64,000 nt of DNA, taken from contig JAIXUD010000017.1 of the NCBI GenBank assembly GCA_027483645.1, positions 62,001-126,000 of the forward strand. The letters run 5' to 3'. Within the stretch, counting starts at the first letter, position 1; each line of letters starts with the position of its first letter. Source of the DNA: Sphingobacteriales bacterium. GTDB lineage: Bacteria > Bacteroidota > Bacteroidia > Chitinophagales > CAIOSU01. The translations under genes and the position numbers were made by a program. The notes under the pieces were generated by a model that saw only the letters and a list, made by a program, of their open reading frames with translations, made no database searches and was not told the DNA's origin. Shown one piece after another: positions 25,492 to 33,447 of the stretch.

Positions 25492-26945
25492 ATCAACTCC
25501 TTTATGCTATTCAAAATATCAGCGGTTTCCGCGTCCAAGGCCTCCATTTCGGCCAATATTTCTTGTGGGCTGCGCAGGGGGGCTTCATCAGGGGTGTTGG
25601 GGTTTTTGGGGCTTAGGTCGTAGGTAGTGGCATCTAGCTTATCCAAGCTCAATAGCCAGCTATTTTCGGTTTCGGGGCGCAGGGTTTGCTGCGCCACAAA
25701 CTCGGCCAAGTCGCCATCGTTAAGCGCACTGGTTTTGCCCATGCTGCGGCCGGGGTTTAGCTGGTAGTACCATATATTTTTGGTAGGCTCGCCTTTGGTA
25801 AAAAACAGTATTACGGTTTTTACGCCCGCCCCTTGAAAGGTGCCCTGCGGCATATCCAATATCGTATGCAAGTTGCAACTCTCCAGCAGGTGCTTACGCA
25901 AGCTTACGGCGGCATTGTCGGTATTACTCAAAAAGGTGTTTTTTATTACCACGGCAGCCCTACCGCCTGTTTTAAGCATCTTAATAAAGTGCTGCAAAAA
26001 CAAAAAAGCCGTTTCGCCCGTCTTTATCGGGAAGTTGCTTTGTACCTCGGGCCGCTCTTTGCCGCCAAAGGGCGGGTTGGCCAGTATTACATGGTGGCGG
26101 TCTTTTTCCTGTATGTCGGCCAGGTTTTCGTTTAGGGTGTTGGTATGCACAATATTGGGCGTTTCAATGCCGTGCAATATCATGTTCATAATGCCAATAA
26201 TGTAGGCTAGGTTCTTTTTCTCCTTGCCATACAGGGTTTTGGTTTGCAGGGTATGCAGGTTGGTGGTGGTGCGCTCCATGCGCTCGTACATATAATCGTA
26301 TGCCTCGCACAAAAAGCCCGCCGAGCCAACTGCCCCGTCGTATATGGTTTCGCCAATACGTGGGTTTATTACCTGCACCATGGCGCGTATCAATGGGCGC
26401 GGTGTATAGTACTGGCCGCCGTTGCGCCCGGCATTGCCCATGTTCTTTATCTTGGTTTCGTATAGGTGGCTTAGCTCGTGCTTGTCGGTGCTGCTCTTAA
26501 AGGGCAACTCGTCGGCATACTCTATTATCTCGCGCAGGTTGTAGCCGCTCTTTACCTTGTTGCTTAGCTCGCTGAATATCTCGCCAATTTTGTACTCAAT
26601 GGTATGGGGCTTATCGGCGGCCTTTAGCTTAAACCCTTCCAGATATGGGAACAGGTCTTGCTCCACAAACTTGATCAAGTCGGGGCCTGTCATGGTTTTA
26701 TGGTGGTCCAGTTCGCCTTTGGCATTTTTGGGCATGGCCCAAGTGCCCCAGCGGTGTGCTTCGTCGATAATATAGGTATATTCTTTACCTTGCAATTCGG
26801 CCTCGTCGGCCTTGGTTTGGTCTAGGTCGTCCAAGTAGCGCAGGAACATCACCCAAGAGGTTTGCTCAATATAATCCAGTTCGCTATCCGCCCCCGAATC
26901 CTTGTACAGGATGTCGTCAATATTCTTAAAAGTCTGTTCAAACAT
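25488..26945 (-). CDS. hsdM: Type I R-M methyltransferase subunit HsdM
   Basis: The 485-residue product is the adenine methyltransferase of the complex. The N-terminal HsdM helical domain (about 1-150) leads into the motif QYYTPRPLIRAMV (about 178-190), the SAM-binding DGAVGSAGFL (203-212), and the catalytic NPPFGG (290-295), characteristic of N6-adenine methyltransferases. The protein has normal length and looks intact. It is the first gene of the operon. Upstream, at 26946-27238, are a short AT-rich region and a GGAAGT-word array, which may affect operon expression. Confidence 0.95.
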   Translation of the reverse strand: MFEQTFKNIDDILYKDSGADSELDYIEQTSWVMFLRYLDDLDQTKADEAELQGKEYTYIIDEAHRWGTWAMPKNAKGELDHHKTMTGPDLIKFVEQDLFPYLEGFKLKAADKPHTIEYKIGEIFSELSNKVKSGYNLREIIEYADELPFKSSTDKHELSHLYETKIKNMGNAGRNGGQYYTPRPLIRAMVQVINPRIGETIYDGAVGSAGFLCEAYDYMYERMERTTTNLHTLQTKTLYGKEKKNLAYIIGIMNMILHGIETPNIVHTNTLNENLADIQEKDRHHVILANPPFGGKERPEVQSNFPIKTGETAFLFLQHFIKMLKTGGRAAVVIKNTFLSNTDNAAVSLRKHLLESCNLHTILDMPQGTFQGAGVKTVILFFTKGEPTKNIWYYQLNPGRSMGKTSALNDGDLAEFVAQQTLRPETENSWLLSLDKLDATTYDLSPKNPNTPDEAPLRSPQEILAEMEALDAETADILNSIKELI

Positions 26946-27046
26946 AAATATAGTGCCAGTATGTGTTAGGCTACTAAATTAACTTAAAATAGCGGGGAAT
27001 CAAATGGAAAGCAAAAATCATATTGCACAGATAGCATTCCCAACTC

Positions 27047-27119
27047 GCGCGGAAGTTACTTCCGTGTGAGCGGAACTTACCACGCGGCAACTTCCAAGGC
27101 ACGGAAGAAACTTCCGCGC
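27047..27119. repeat. Array of inverted GGAAGT/ACTTCC words
   Basis: GCGCGGAAGTT (27047-27057) is matched by its reverse complement AACTTCCGCGC (27109-27119). Between them are GGAAGTTACTTCC (an interrupted palindrome), CGGAACTT, CAACTTCC and ACGGAAG. This dense palindromic array resembles a REP-like element. It is GC-richer than the sequence on either side. Confidence 0.65.
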
Positions 27120-27154
27120 CAGTAACGGAGCAATTCTATTTGCGGCATAGCCAA

Positions 27155-27192
27155 GCAAACAAAAAAGCCGCCCCAATCATGGAGCGGCTTTT
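27155..27192 (-). terminator. Terminator of the SlyD-like gene
   Basis: AAAAGCCGC and GCGGCTTTT form a 9-bp stem around CCCAATCATGGA. On the minus strand the stem is followed by a T run, so it should terminate the minus-strand slyD-like gene. On the plus strand the tail is shorter. Confidence 0.75.
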
Positions 27193-27200
27193 GTATGATA

Positions 27201-27238
27201 TACCAATTAACCAATAACCAGTTAACCAATAACTAAAA
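27201..27238. repeat. AACCAATAACC-word repeat
   Basis: ACCAATTAACCAATAACCAG and the following TTAACCAATAACTAA words form a low-complexity repeat between the slyD stop and its terminator. The reverse-complement form occurs at about 36463-36507 upstream of the macroglobulin gene. Confidence 0.55.
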
Positions 27239-27748
27239 CTAGTGGTGATGGTGTCCATCAGGGCCGTGTACGTGGCCGTGGGCAATCTCTTCGGCACTTG
27301 CTTCGCGAACGCTCAATACACCGCCTTTAAAGAAAAGGTCGGCACCGGCCAATGGGTGGTTAAAGTCCATGGTTACGTTCTCCAGGCCAACCTTCTCAAT
27401 GCGGCCACGCAGTGGGTTGCCTTGGTGGTCTTGCATGGTAAGGTAGCGGCCTTCAACCAAAAGGTCTTCGGGTATTACGCCATCTACTTCAAAAATATTG
27501 ATGGGTAGCTCAATAATGGCTTCTTCTTGCACGGGGCCGTAAGCGTTTTCGCTTTCGATGGTGAATTCAAATGCTTTACCCTCGGTAAGGCTATGCAGGT
27601 TCTGCTCAAACTCAGGCAACAAATTGCCCGAACCAAACAAGAATACAAACGGGGCAGAAGCCTCCACTTTTTCTACCAACGACCCTTCAGAGTTGCCGAT
27701 TTTAAGGTCGTAGGTTATGCCTACTACCGTGTTGTTTTGGATTTCCAT
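27239..27748 (-). CDS. slyD: SlyD-like FKBP-type peptidyl-prolyl isomerase
   Basis: The 169-residue protein has an FKBP fold pattern: the N-terminal GITYDLKIGNSEGSLVE, then FVFLFGSGNLLPEFEQNL (the catalytic pocket), FTIESENAYGPVQEEAIIELP, and after the inserted IF domain (about residues 75-125) LAGADLFFKGGVLSV. The last residues, GHVHGPDGHHHH, form a histidine-rich metal-binding tail, as in SlyD. It catalyses proline isomerisation and acts as a chaperone in the cytosol. No signal peptide is seen. It is a single-gene unit between two terminator-like structures. Confidence 0.92.
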   Translation of the reverse strand: MEIQNNTVVGITYDLKIGNSEGSLVEKVEASAPFVFLFGSGNLLPEFEQNLHSLTEGKAFEFTIESENAYGPVQEEAIIELPINIFEVDGVIPEDLLVEGRYLTMQDHQGNPLRGRIEKVGLENVTMDFNHPLAGADLFFKGGVLSVREASAEEIAHGHVHGPDGHHHH

Positions 27749-27831
27749 AGTTCACTTTTGTACAGCCAATGGCCGCTTTTTATACATTCGGGGTCAAAGG
27801 TAAATAAATAATACGGGGGGTAATAAACAAT

Positions 27832-28749
27832 CTAATTGATTAACTCGTAATCGTGTATTTTGTTTAAATCTAGGTGCGTATTGCCGTTCTCGTCAGATTG
27901 GTACACCTTCAAAAAGCGAGCCCCGTGCACTATCTCATCGTACTTGTAGCTATAGCGTAGGTGTACCGTTTGGCCAAAGGTATCGTCATACCCTTTTATG
28001 TGTATTAGTATCTCCGCATCTAGCTGTTTCAGCTTATCGGCATCATAATTATATAGCGGGCTCTCTTCGTCAATCACATGCACTATAGTCCAGTTCAGGG
28101 GGAAGAAGTAGATAAAACGGGTTTCCAGCTTTAGGTTGTAGTATCTGCGGTGGCCACTATCCTTATCTAGTACCATCAGCATCACATGCGCTTCCATTTC
28201 CATCATGATGTTGTTGCGCATATTTACCATCCTAAACTGCAGGCTTTTAACATCTTGATAGGGGCTTACCAAGGCTTTGGTGCTGAATAGAAACCTGGTA
28301 GATGGCCTGCTGAAGCGACCGTAAAGCAAGCCTGTAACCAACGCAAACCCCGACCAACCCATGAAAGCCTCTAGCGAGGCCACAAAATTGGCAGCCAGGC
28401 CTGTAGGCAAAATAGCCCCATAGCCAACCGTGGTAAAGGTTTGGGCACTAAAGAAAAATGCCGACCAAAACATGGGCATGCCCGGCTCAGTACCTCTTAG
28501 GCTATCCACCCCCAGCAACAGGTATATGCATGCAAAAAACACATTGGTAAGCAAGTAAAGCAGCACTATAACCGATAGAAAGGCCGGCCACGAAAGCCCA
28601 ACAAACCATTGGTACAGGCTGCGCGCCTGCCAAGGGTGGGCACCATTGCGCTTTAGGTTGAAGCTGCCATCTTTGTTAATGAGCCGTTTGCTTTCGTCTA
28701 TGTATTTTTCGCCTAAGCCGGCATTGTGGGTGGGTTTAACTTGAGCCAT
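27832..28749 (-). CDS. KirBac-type inward rectifier potassium channel
   Basis: The ATG at 28749 gives 305 residues; the longer frame would begin with TTG. There are two membrane segments (about 55-80 and 118-143) around a pore helix and the selectivity filter TVGYGA (about 107-112). The cytoplasmic Kir domain begins with FRMVNMRNNIMMEMEAHVML, includes LKLETRFIYFFPLNWTIVHVI and RFLKVY near the end, the immunoglobulin-like gating module of Kir channels. This is a homotetrameric K+ channel of the inner membrane. The order and length match KirBac members of the Bacteroidota. No fusion or truncation is seen. Confidence 0.92.
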   Translation of the reverse strand: MAQVKPTHNAGLGEKYIDESKRLINKDGSFNLKRNGAHPWQARSLYQWFVGLSWPAFLSVIVLLYLLTNVFFACIYLLLGVDSLRGTEPGMPMFWSAFFFSAQTFTTVGYGAILPTGLAANFVASLEAFMGWSGFALVTGLLYGRFSRPSTRFLFSTKALVSPYQDVKSLQFRMVNMRNNIMMEMEAHVMLMVLDKDSGHRRYYNLKLETRFIYFFPLNWTIVHVIDEESPLYNYDADKLKQLDAEILIHIKGYDDTFGQTVHLRYSYKYDEIVHGARFLKVYQSDENGNTHLDLNKIHDYELIN

Positions 28750-28853
28750 AGTTTGCGGAGCAGAAATCAATAATAAGGAAATAGTGCCGATGATAATATG
28801 CTACTGCGAAGATAAACTATTGATAAGGTAAGCGTAAAGTTAGCCCAGTCTAT

Positions 28854-28885
28854 TTGGAAACCAAGGTAATAAACCTGTATCTTTA
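28854..28885 (+). promoter_or_regulatory. Bacteroidota-type promoter (TTG, 21-nt spacer, TATCTTTA)
   Basis: TTG (28854-28856) and TATCTTTA (28878-28885) precede the ATG at 28891 by 5 nt, so the mRNA would be leaderless. The promoter serves the small lipoprotein gene. Confidence 0.6.
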
Positions 28886-28890
28886 GTGGT

Positions 28891-29064
28891 ATGAAACGCA
28901 GTATCCTGTTTTTATTTCTAGCGGGCACCCTGGCCCTCGGTTCTTGCCAAAAGAGTACTTGCCCCACCTATGATAGTGGTGGCGACGGCGGCACCAAGGG
29001 CGGTAGCAAAACCAAGTCGGGCGTGTATCCTAAAAAGATGCAAAAGCAGTTGGAGAAGAAGTAG
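28891..29064 (+). CDS. Small lipoprotein (57 residues)
   Basis: The product starts MKRSILFLFLAGTLALGSC, a lipoprotein signal with lipobox LGSC (lipidated Cys19). The mature chain is short, polar and Lys/Gly-rich, with SGGDGG and a final basic YPKKMQKQLEKK. Small lipoproteins ending in a basic patch like this are conserved in Bacteroidota; the function is unknown. A good -33/-7 promoter lies directly upstream, which supports expression. It is too short for many gene callers. The 3' side is followed at once by a family B repeat. Confidence 0.7.
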   Translation: MKRSILFLFLAGTLALGSCQKSTCPTYDSGGDGGTKGGSKTKSGVYPKKMQKQLEKK

Positions 29065-29160
29065 ATGGTCAACGGTCGATGGTCGATGGTCCATGGTTTG
29101 CTTCAAAAAGATTGTTTTTGACATGATGGCTAACGGTCGATTGTCGATAGTTTGCTTTAA
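29065..29160. repeat. Family B repeat
   Basis: Immediately after the lipoprotein stop, GGTCAACGGTCGATGGTC and GATGGTCCATGGTTTGCTTC occur, followed by a second partial copy (CTAACGGTCGATTGTCGATA, about 29131-29150). The GTTTGCTTCAAAAAGAT tail matches the copy at about 8900. Confidence 0.7.
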
Positions 29161-29224
29161 TTGTTGCCTCCTTATTTGTCCTGATAACTTCTTGATACGA
29201 CTTATTTTTAAACCCAAAGTGCAC

Positions 29225-29232
29225 TAACTTTG
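29225..29232 (+). promoter_or_regulatory. -7 box TAACTTTG
   Basis: This is a perfect TAnnTTTG, 12 nt before the ATG at 29245; there is no clear TTG at the -33 position. It supports the ATG at 29245 over the upstream TTG at 29230, which overlaps the box. Confidence 0.5.
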
Positions 29233-29244
29233 TTTTTACCCGTT

Positions 29245-29766
29245 ATGAAACAGACCTATATTTGGATCGCCTTTACCCTTCTGCTAGTACTTAATATTGT
29301 GCTAATGCTGCGCTTAAGCCATGTAAGCACTCGCTTGGATGGTATGAAAACCACCCCTAGGGAACAGCCAAGCACTCCAGTAGCGCATCATGAGGCAGAG
29401 GAGATTGAGGTCGCCATAAGTATGAACCACATACAGCGCCATGCCAATAAGCTATACTTTGCCGGCCAAAACGAAAACTGGCCATTGGCAGGGTTTTATG
29501 TGCATGAGATAGAAGAAACAATGGAAGAAATAGCCGATGGCCATGTAGAAGATGATGGCATCAACATTAGCCAACTGATGGAAGCGCTGGGCATACCTGC
29601 TCTGGAAGGGTTGGAGAAGAGCATTGCTGCTAAGAATAAAGCCGAGTTCAATACGGCATACAACCTACTGGTAACTACTTGCAACAACTGCCACCAAAGC
29701 ACCAACCACCCCTACATCGTTATCCAAAATCCAAAGACCCCCGCCTTGGATAATCAGGTGTATTGA
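29245..29766 (+). CDS. Membrane-anchored monoheme cytochrome c-like protein
   Basis: From ATG 29245 the product is 173 residues. An N-terminal membrane anchor (YIWIAFTLLLVLNIVLML) is followed by a Thr/Pro-rich linker and a helical domain with MNHIQRHANKLYFAGQNENW, ending in a CNNCH heme-binding motif (about residues 151-155) and a short tail PYIVIQNP. This is a four-helix cytochrome c'-like arrangement with the CxxCH near the C-terminus, as in a family widespread in Bacteroidota. The protein would face the periplasm. Neighbour genes give no clue to its electron partner. Confidence 0.7.
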   Translation: MKQTYIWIAFTLLLVLNIVLMLRLSHVSTRLDGMKTTPREQPSTPVAHHEAEEIEVAISMNHIQRHANKLYFAGQNENWPLAGFYVHEIEETMEEIADGHVEDDGINISQLMEALGIPALEGLEKSIAAKNKAEFNTAYNLLVTTCNNCHQSTNHPYIVIQNPKTPALDNQVY

Positions 29767-29800
29767 GGATGTAACATGACTTTTAGCTTAATTATATCCA

Positions 29801-30382
29801 ATGCTTGAGCCTCACTTCTTGTTAAATGTTTTTCCAAGTAACCAATTCTCGCCCGAAGAGCAAGAGCTTTTTATAGAGCATTTTGTACGAATTACGGTTA
29901 AGAAGGGCGACTTCTTACTGAAAGAAGGTAAAATCTCTAGTCATTATTGGTTTATTGAAACTGGGATAGCACGCTCGTATGCAATAGATGTAGATGGCAA
30001 TGACATAAGCACCAACTTTTATTCCGTTGGAGACATCGTTATCGATTGGCCGTCATTCTTTTTAAGAAATCCTACTAAGGAGAACATACAAGCACTTACC
30101 GATTGCGTTTGCTGGCAATTGGATTTCGATACTTTCCAAAAGCTCTTCCACTCCAACGAAGCTTTTAGGGAACAAGGGCGAACGACTCTAGTAGGTAGTT
30201 ATTTTGCCCTTAAAAGCCACAGTATTGCTATGATTACCGACCCTGCAAAAGACCGGTACAAAAAGCTCTTGCAGGAAAGACCGCTGATAGCGCAAAACGT
30301 ATCGCTGAAACAGTTGGCCACCTATCTTGGTATTACCGATACTTCCCTAAGCAGAATAAGAAAGGAAATTGCGAATGAATAA
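29801..30382 (+). CDS. Crp/Fnr-family transcriptional regulator
   Basis: The 193-residue protein has a cyclic-nucleotide-binding-like jelly roll (about residues 15-120: VKKGDFLLKEGKISSHYWFIETGIAR and then DISTNFYSVGDIV) and a C-terminal winged helix, where LKQLATYLGITDTSLSRIRKEI is the helix-turn-helix. No Fe-S cysteine cluster of Fnr is seen. The ligand is unknown. It is in the same direction as the DUF1569 gene downstream with about 95 bp between them. Confidence 0.88.
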   Translation: MLEPHFLLNVFPSNQFSPEEQELFIEHFVRITVKKGDFLLKEGKISSHYWFIETGIARSYAIDVDGNDISTNFYSVGDIVIDWPSFFLRNPTKENIQALTDCVCWQLDFDTFQKLFHSNEAFREQGRTTLVGSYFALKSHSIAMITDPAKDRYKKLLQERPLIAQNVSLKQLATYLGITDTSLSRIRKEIANE

Positions 30383-30477
30383 TCCCCCCCCGTTGGTATT
30401 TCTTGCCATAGGGCAAGATTTTAGTTTTTGATGGTTGATAGCTTTGTTTCTTAATCTAACCAAAGAAACAAGCACCC

Positions 30478-30921
30478 ATGAAATCTATTCTTGACATCAA
30501 CACAACTACCGAACTAATTGAGCGCATCAAATTGCTTAAACCAACCGATAAAGCGCAATGGGGTAAAATGGACGCGTTCCAGATGCTCAAACACTGTACT
30601 ATGAGCGAAGAAATGTATCAAGGCAAAACAGCCTATAAACGCCTGTTTATAGGTCGTTTGTTTGGTAGAATGGGACTAAATGGCGTATTAAAGAACGCTG
30701 ACCCTATGAAAAAAAACCAGCCAACCCATCCCGATTTTATGGTTAAGGGCAGTGGAGATTTTGAAGCAGAGCGACAAAAATGGATAGCGCTGTTGCAAGC
30801 ATATCAGCAATTTCAACCATTGGGCTTTGTGCATCCCTTCTTCGGTGCTATGACTAAAGAGCAAATTGGCCAATATGTTTACAAACATACTGATCACCAC
30901 TTGCGTCAGTTCAGTAAATAG
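30478..30921 (+). CDS. DUF1569 / DinB-like protein
   Basis: The 147-residue product has the start DINTTTELIERIKLLKPTDKAQWGKMDAFQMLKHC, then MSEEMYQGK, typical of DUF1569, and ends with the HPFFGAMTKEQIGQYVYKHTDHHLRQF motif. The conserved histidines (HC, HPFF, HTDHH) resemble the metal-binding triad of the DinB four-helix bundle. Function unknown, possibly a thiol-dependent S-transferase by family analogy. It lies downstream of the Crp-like regulator, which may control it. Confidence 0.8.
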   Translation: MKSILDINTTTELIERIKLLKPTDKAQWGKMDAFQMLKHCTMSEEMYQGKTAYKRLFIGRLFGRMGLNGVLKNADPMKKNQPTHPDFMVKGSGDFEAERQKWIALLQAYQQFQPLGFVHPFFGAMTKEQIGQYVYKHTDHHLRQFSK

Positions 30922-31415
30922 AATATACTAGTGCAGCTGGGGCAGATGGCGGGTTTCCAAACTTTGGCCGCCGCCTTTTATCGTATAGAATTTAAAATGG
31001 CGTCAATTATTCCATAAAGGTTGATTTATGCATAGCGGTAGGATATGCGAACTGATGCTGGGTACTAAATTCAGCTTTGACGGCTTCTACCATTAGATAA
31101 ATGGTCCATAAATAATTCTAAAAAAACGAAAACTCCTGCTTGTTTTCACCTACCTAATATATGATTTGTACACTATAAAGTACACGCAGCCTAGCTTGTA
31201 CAGTAATTAGCGCATCATTAAAATGCGGTTAATTTTTTTACCAAACAAAAAATTTAATCCACGGGTACAACGTATATGGCTGCTATATTCTAGCGTTTTC
31301 TGTGAATAAACCCCCTAACGTGCGTAAGGGAATACCAAATTATAAAGCTATCTTTTCACAACTAATTAACATAAACGTTCGTTTAAGTTAATAGAAAGGA
31401 TTCCGAACCCGCTAA
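30922..31415. other. 494-bp gap with two palindromic elements
   Basis: No gene is evident. An imperfect palindrome TGTACACTATAAAGTACA lies at 31167-31184, and TTAACATAAACG-TT-CGTTTAAGTTAA (12-bp arms, one mismatch) at 31366-31391. The second lies 25 nt before the small membrane protein gene. Otherwise the region is AT-rich and without recognisable promoters. Confidence 0.6.
31366..31391. promoter_or_regulatory. Operator-like palindrome
   Basis: TTAACATAAACG and CGTTTAAGTTAA are inverted with one mismatch and a 2-nt spacer, typical of a dimeric regulator site. It precedes the 31416 gene. No regulator gene in the window is clearly connected with it. Confidence 0.45.
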
Positions 31416-31604
31416 ATGAGGAACTTTATGAAGGTTAACAATTCCATAAATGCGCTGTTTGTAGCGTTCTGTGTGTTACTGTTGGGTTTCGTGTACATCA
31501 ATACACGTTTCATGGACGAATTTGAGTTGAAAAGGAACACGGAAGTACCCGTAACGCCTATAGACCCAGACTTGAAGAATGATAGCGGTAAGATATTGGA
31601 ATAA
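31416..31604 (+). CDS. Small single-span membrane protein
   Basis: The 62-residue protein has one hydrophobic segment, INALFVAFCVLLLGFVYI (about residues 11-28), and an acidic C-terminal tail rich in Asp, Glu and Pro (PVTPIDPDLKND). It has no recognised family. The ATG at 31416 or the one at 31428 (MKVNNS) could be the start. It lies convergent to the ABC permease gene with only 22 bp between stops. Its reality rests on the membrane pattern and the operator-like palindrome upstream. Confidence 0.5.
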   Translation: MRNFMKVNNSINALFVAFCVLLLGFVYINTRFMDEFELKRNTEVPVTPIDPDLKNDSGKILE

Positions 31605-31626
31605 CCGAAAACGCCCGAATTACGCA

Positions 31627-32799
31627 TTATCGCTTGATGCCTGCTTTTATACTCAGGTATAATAGACCTTGCAATAATAATAGCAAGCCCAGTGCCGCGG
31701 CAATAATAAACCATGAAATGGTTTGAGTAACCTCAAAGCCATATTCCAGCAAGTTAGCATGTACGGCTGCCACTAATACTGCCTCAACTACCAGCACCGT
31801 GGCCACGCAGCCCAACAATATTAAGAAGAATTGCTTATTAAGTGTATATGCCAACTGGGTAGGCCGGTAGCCAAGGTCTAGTAGTATGCCTATTTCCGTT
31901 TTGGCCCGGCTGATGATGAGCTGGAAATTCATCAAGAAGATGGCAAACGATAAAAACACGAACAGCCCGCCCACCGTACCGCTGATGCCACTGATTATTT
32001 TTAGCGTATTGGCCATACTGCCCAATCGCAACTGGTCTTGGTTAGTATCGTAGTTTTTTTCCTGCAGGTACTGTTTGAGTTGTGCATTGGCAGGGTCGTC
32101 CACTTCCATTATTACGCGCGTAGGTTGTGGCGATGGGCCAGTGCCGTAGGTTTCATTGGCCCACAATAGAAAATTCTCCGGCACCAGTACGGAGGGTATT
32201 CTATCGGTAAAGCCCACCACCTTGGCGGTTACCATACGCTGCTGGCCGTTCCCTGCTATTTTAATAGAAATAGGTATGAGCTTAATAGTAGCGGGGCTAA
32301 GCTGCGGCATGCTCTTTTGCGACATGGCCAAGCTAAAGTTGTAGATGCGCAGGAAGTCGCTGGCGATGAGTATCGGTACAAAATCCTCATTGCTGTCCCA
32401 ATCGAAAGAGGCGGGCAAGGTATCCAAGAATCTATCAGGCACGCTCTCCATATACAGGTCGAACGCCAGGCCCATCTGGTCGCTTACATCGGCATATATA
32501 TTGAAGGTATTGGTACGGAACAGGCCAATATCCTTCACAAACGGCTGCGATTGCAGGCTATCCAACTGCTCCTCACTGAACATCGATACGCTCTTATCGA
32601 ACATGTTGAGCACGTTCACCGTCTTGTTTACTATTATAAAGCTCTTTTCCTCCTCGCCGCGCTTCACAATCTGGCGGATGTCCAAATAAAACTGAATAGA
32701 CAGCAGCGTAATGAACAGCCCTATCCAAAAGCCTGCGGTAGCTACTATTAGCTGCCAGCGGCTTTGCTTGCCCCAGAATATCTTACCCGTTAGCTTCAT
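31627..32799 (-). CDS. FtsX-like ABC transporter permease
   Basis: The start at ATG 32799 (390 residues) is preferred because it begins MKLTGKIFWGKQSRWQL, the usual N-terminal helix, and overlaps the upstream ATPase gene by only 17 nt. There are four membrane segments: about 22-42 (LIVATAGFWIGLFITLLSIQF), then after a large periplasmic domain (about 50-255), three segments at the end (about 265-290, 325-345 and 360-380). The periplasmic part fits MacB/LolC-type mechanotransmission domains. It probably pairs with the adjacent ATPase as an exporter of an envelope substrate. Substrate unknown. Confidence 0.75.
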   Translation of the reverse strand: MKLTGKIFWGKQSRWQLIVATAGFWIGLFITLLSIQFYLDIRQIVKRGEEEKSFIIVNKTVNVLNMFDKSVSMFSEEQLDSLQSQPFVKDIGLFRTNTFNIYADVSDQMGLAFDLYMESVPDRFLDTLPASFDWDSNEDFVPILIASDFLRIYNFSLAMSQKSMPQLSPATIKLIPISIKIAGNGQQRMVTAKVVGFTDRIPSVLVPENFLLWANETYGTGPSPQPTRVIMEVDDPANAQLKQYLQEKNYDTNQDQLRLGSMANTLKIISGISGTVGGLFVFLSFAIFLMNFQLIISRAKTEIGILLDLGYRPTQLAYTLNKQFFLILLGCVATVLVVEAVLVAAVHANLLEYGFEVTQTISWFIIAAALGLLLLLQGLLYLSIKAGIKR

Positions 32800-33439
32800 C
32801 CAGTTGCAGGCTTTGGTGGTAGGTAAAATATCGGTCGGCACCCAGGCCGGCGATTAACAGGCCGGCTTTGCGCTGGTGGCAGGCATCTTGAATCAGTTGG
32901 GCACCAATCTGCCGGTTGTTCTCATCCAAATGGCTAAAGGGTTCATCCAGCAGTATGTATTCAAACGGCTGCAACAAGCTGCGGATGATGGCCACCCGCT
33001 GCCGCTCGCCGAAAGACATGTTGCCGCAGGGTTTATCCAGCAAGCGCAATATGCCCAGCTTGGTAGCCATTTCGGCTACTTCATCTTTAGTTACCGTATT
33101 GGTAAGCTGTTGTTTCAGCATTAGGTTATCCCATCCACTTAGGTCAGGAAATAAGCGCAGGTCTTGAAACACCACCGAAAGTTTTTCGCGGCGCAGCGCT
33201 GCCCAATCGTTGGGGGTAAACGTGCGGGTACTTTTGCCATCAATCAATACCTCGCCCCGGTAATCGGTTCGATTGCCGTAGATGATGTTCAACAAGGTGG
33301 ATTTGCCCCTACCTGATGGCGCTACTAGTTGGGTCCATTGCCCATCAGTAAGCTGCAAGGTTTGTTGCCATACATCAGAGTGCTTTGGGGCGATTTCGAC
33401 AAGGGGTTCGGGCATTAACTGCACCAGCTCAATACGCAT
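32783..33439 (-). CDS. ABC transporter ATP-binding protein (LolD/MacB type)
   Basis: The 218-residue ATPase has a Walker A GRGKSTLL with a weak preceding residue (APSGRGKSTLLN, about residues 59-70), the signature NMSFGERQRVAI (about 148-159), the Walker B YILLDEPFSHLD, and a short final H-loop region with AGLGADRYF. The first glycine of GxxGxGKS is replaced by P-S-G, which is common in this group. It is upstream of the FtsX-like permease and overlaps it by 17 nt, so they form one unit. Confidence 0.85.
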   Translation of the reverse strand: MRIELVQLMPEPLVEIAPKHSDVWQQTLQLTDGQWTQLVAPSGRGKSTLLNIIYGNRTDYRGEVLIDGKSTRTFTPNDWAALRREKLSVVFQDLRLFPDLSGWDNLMLKQQLTNTVTKDEVAEMATKLGILRLLDKPCGNMSFGERQRVAIIRSLLQPFEYILLDEPFSHLDENNRQIGAQLIQDACHQRKAGLLIAGLGADRYFTYHQSLQLDEANG

Positions 33440-33447
33440 GCTCTGGG

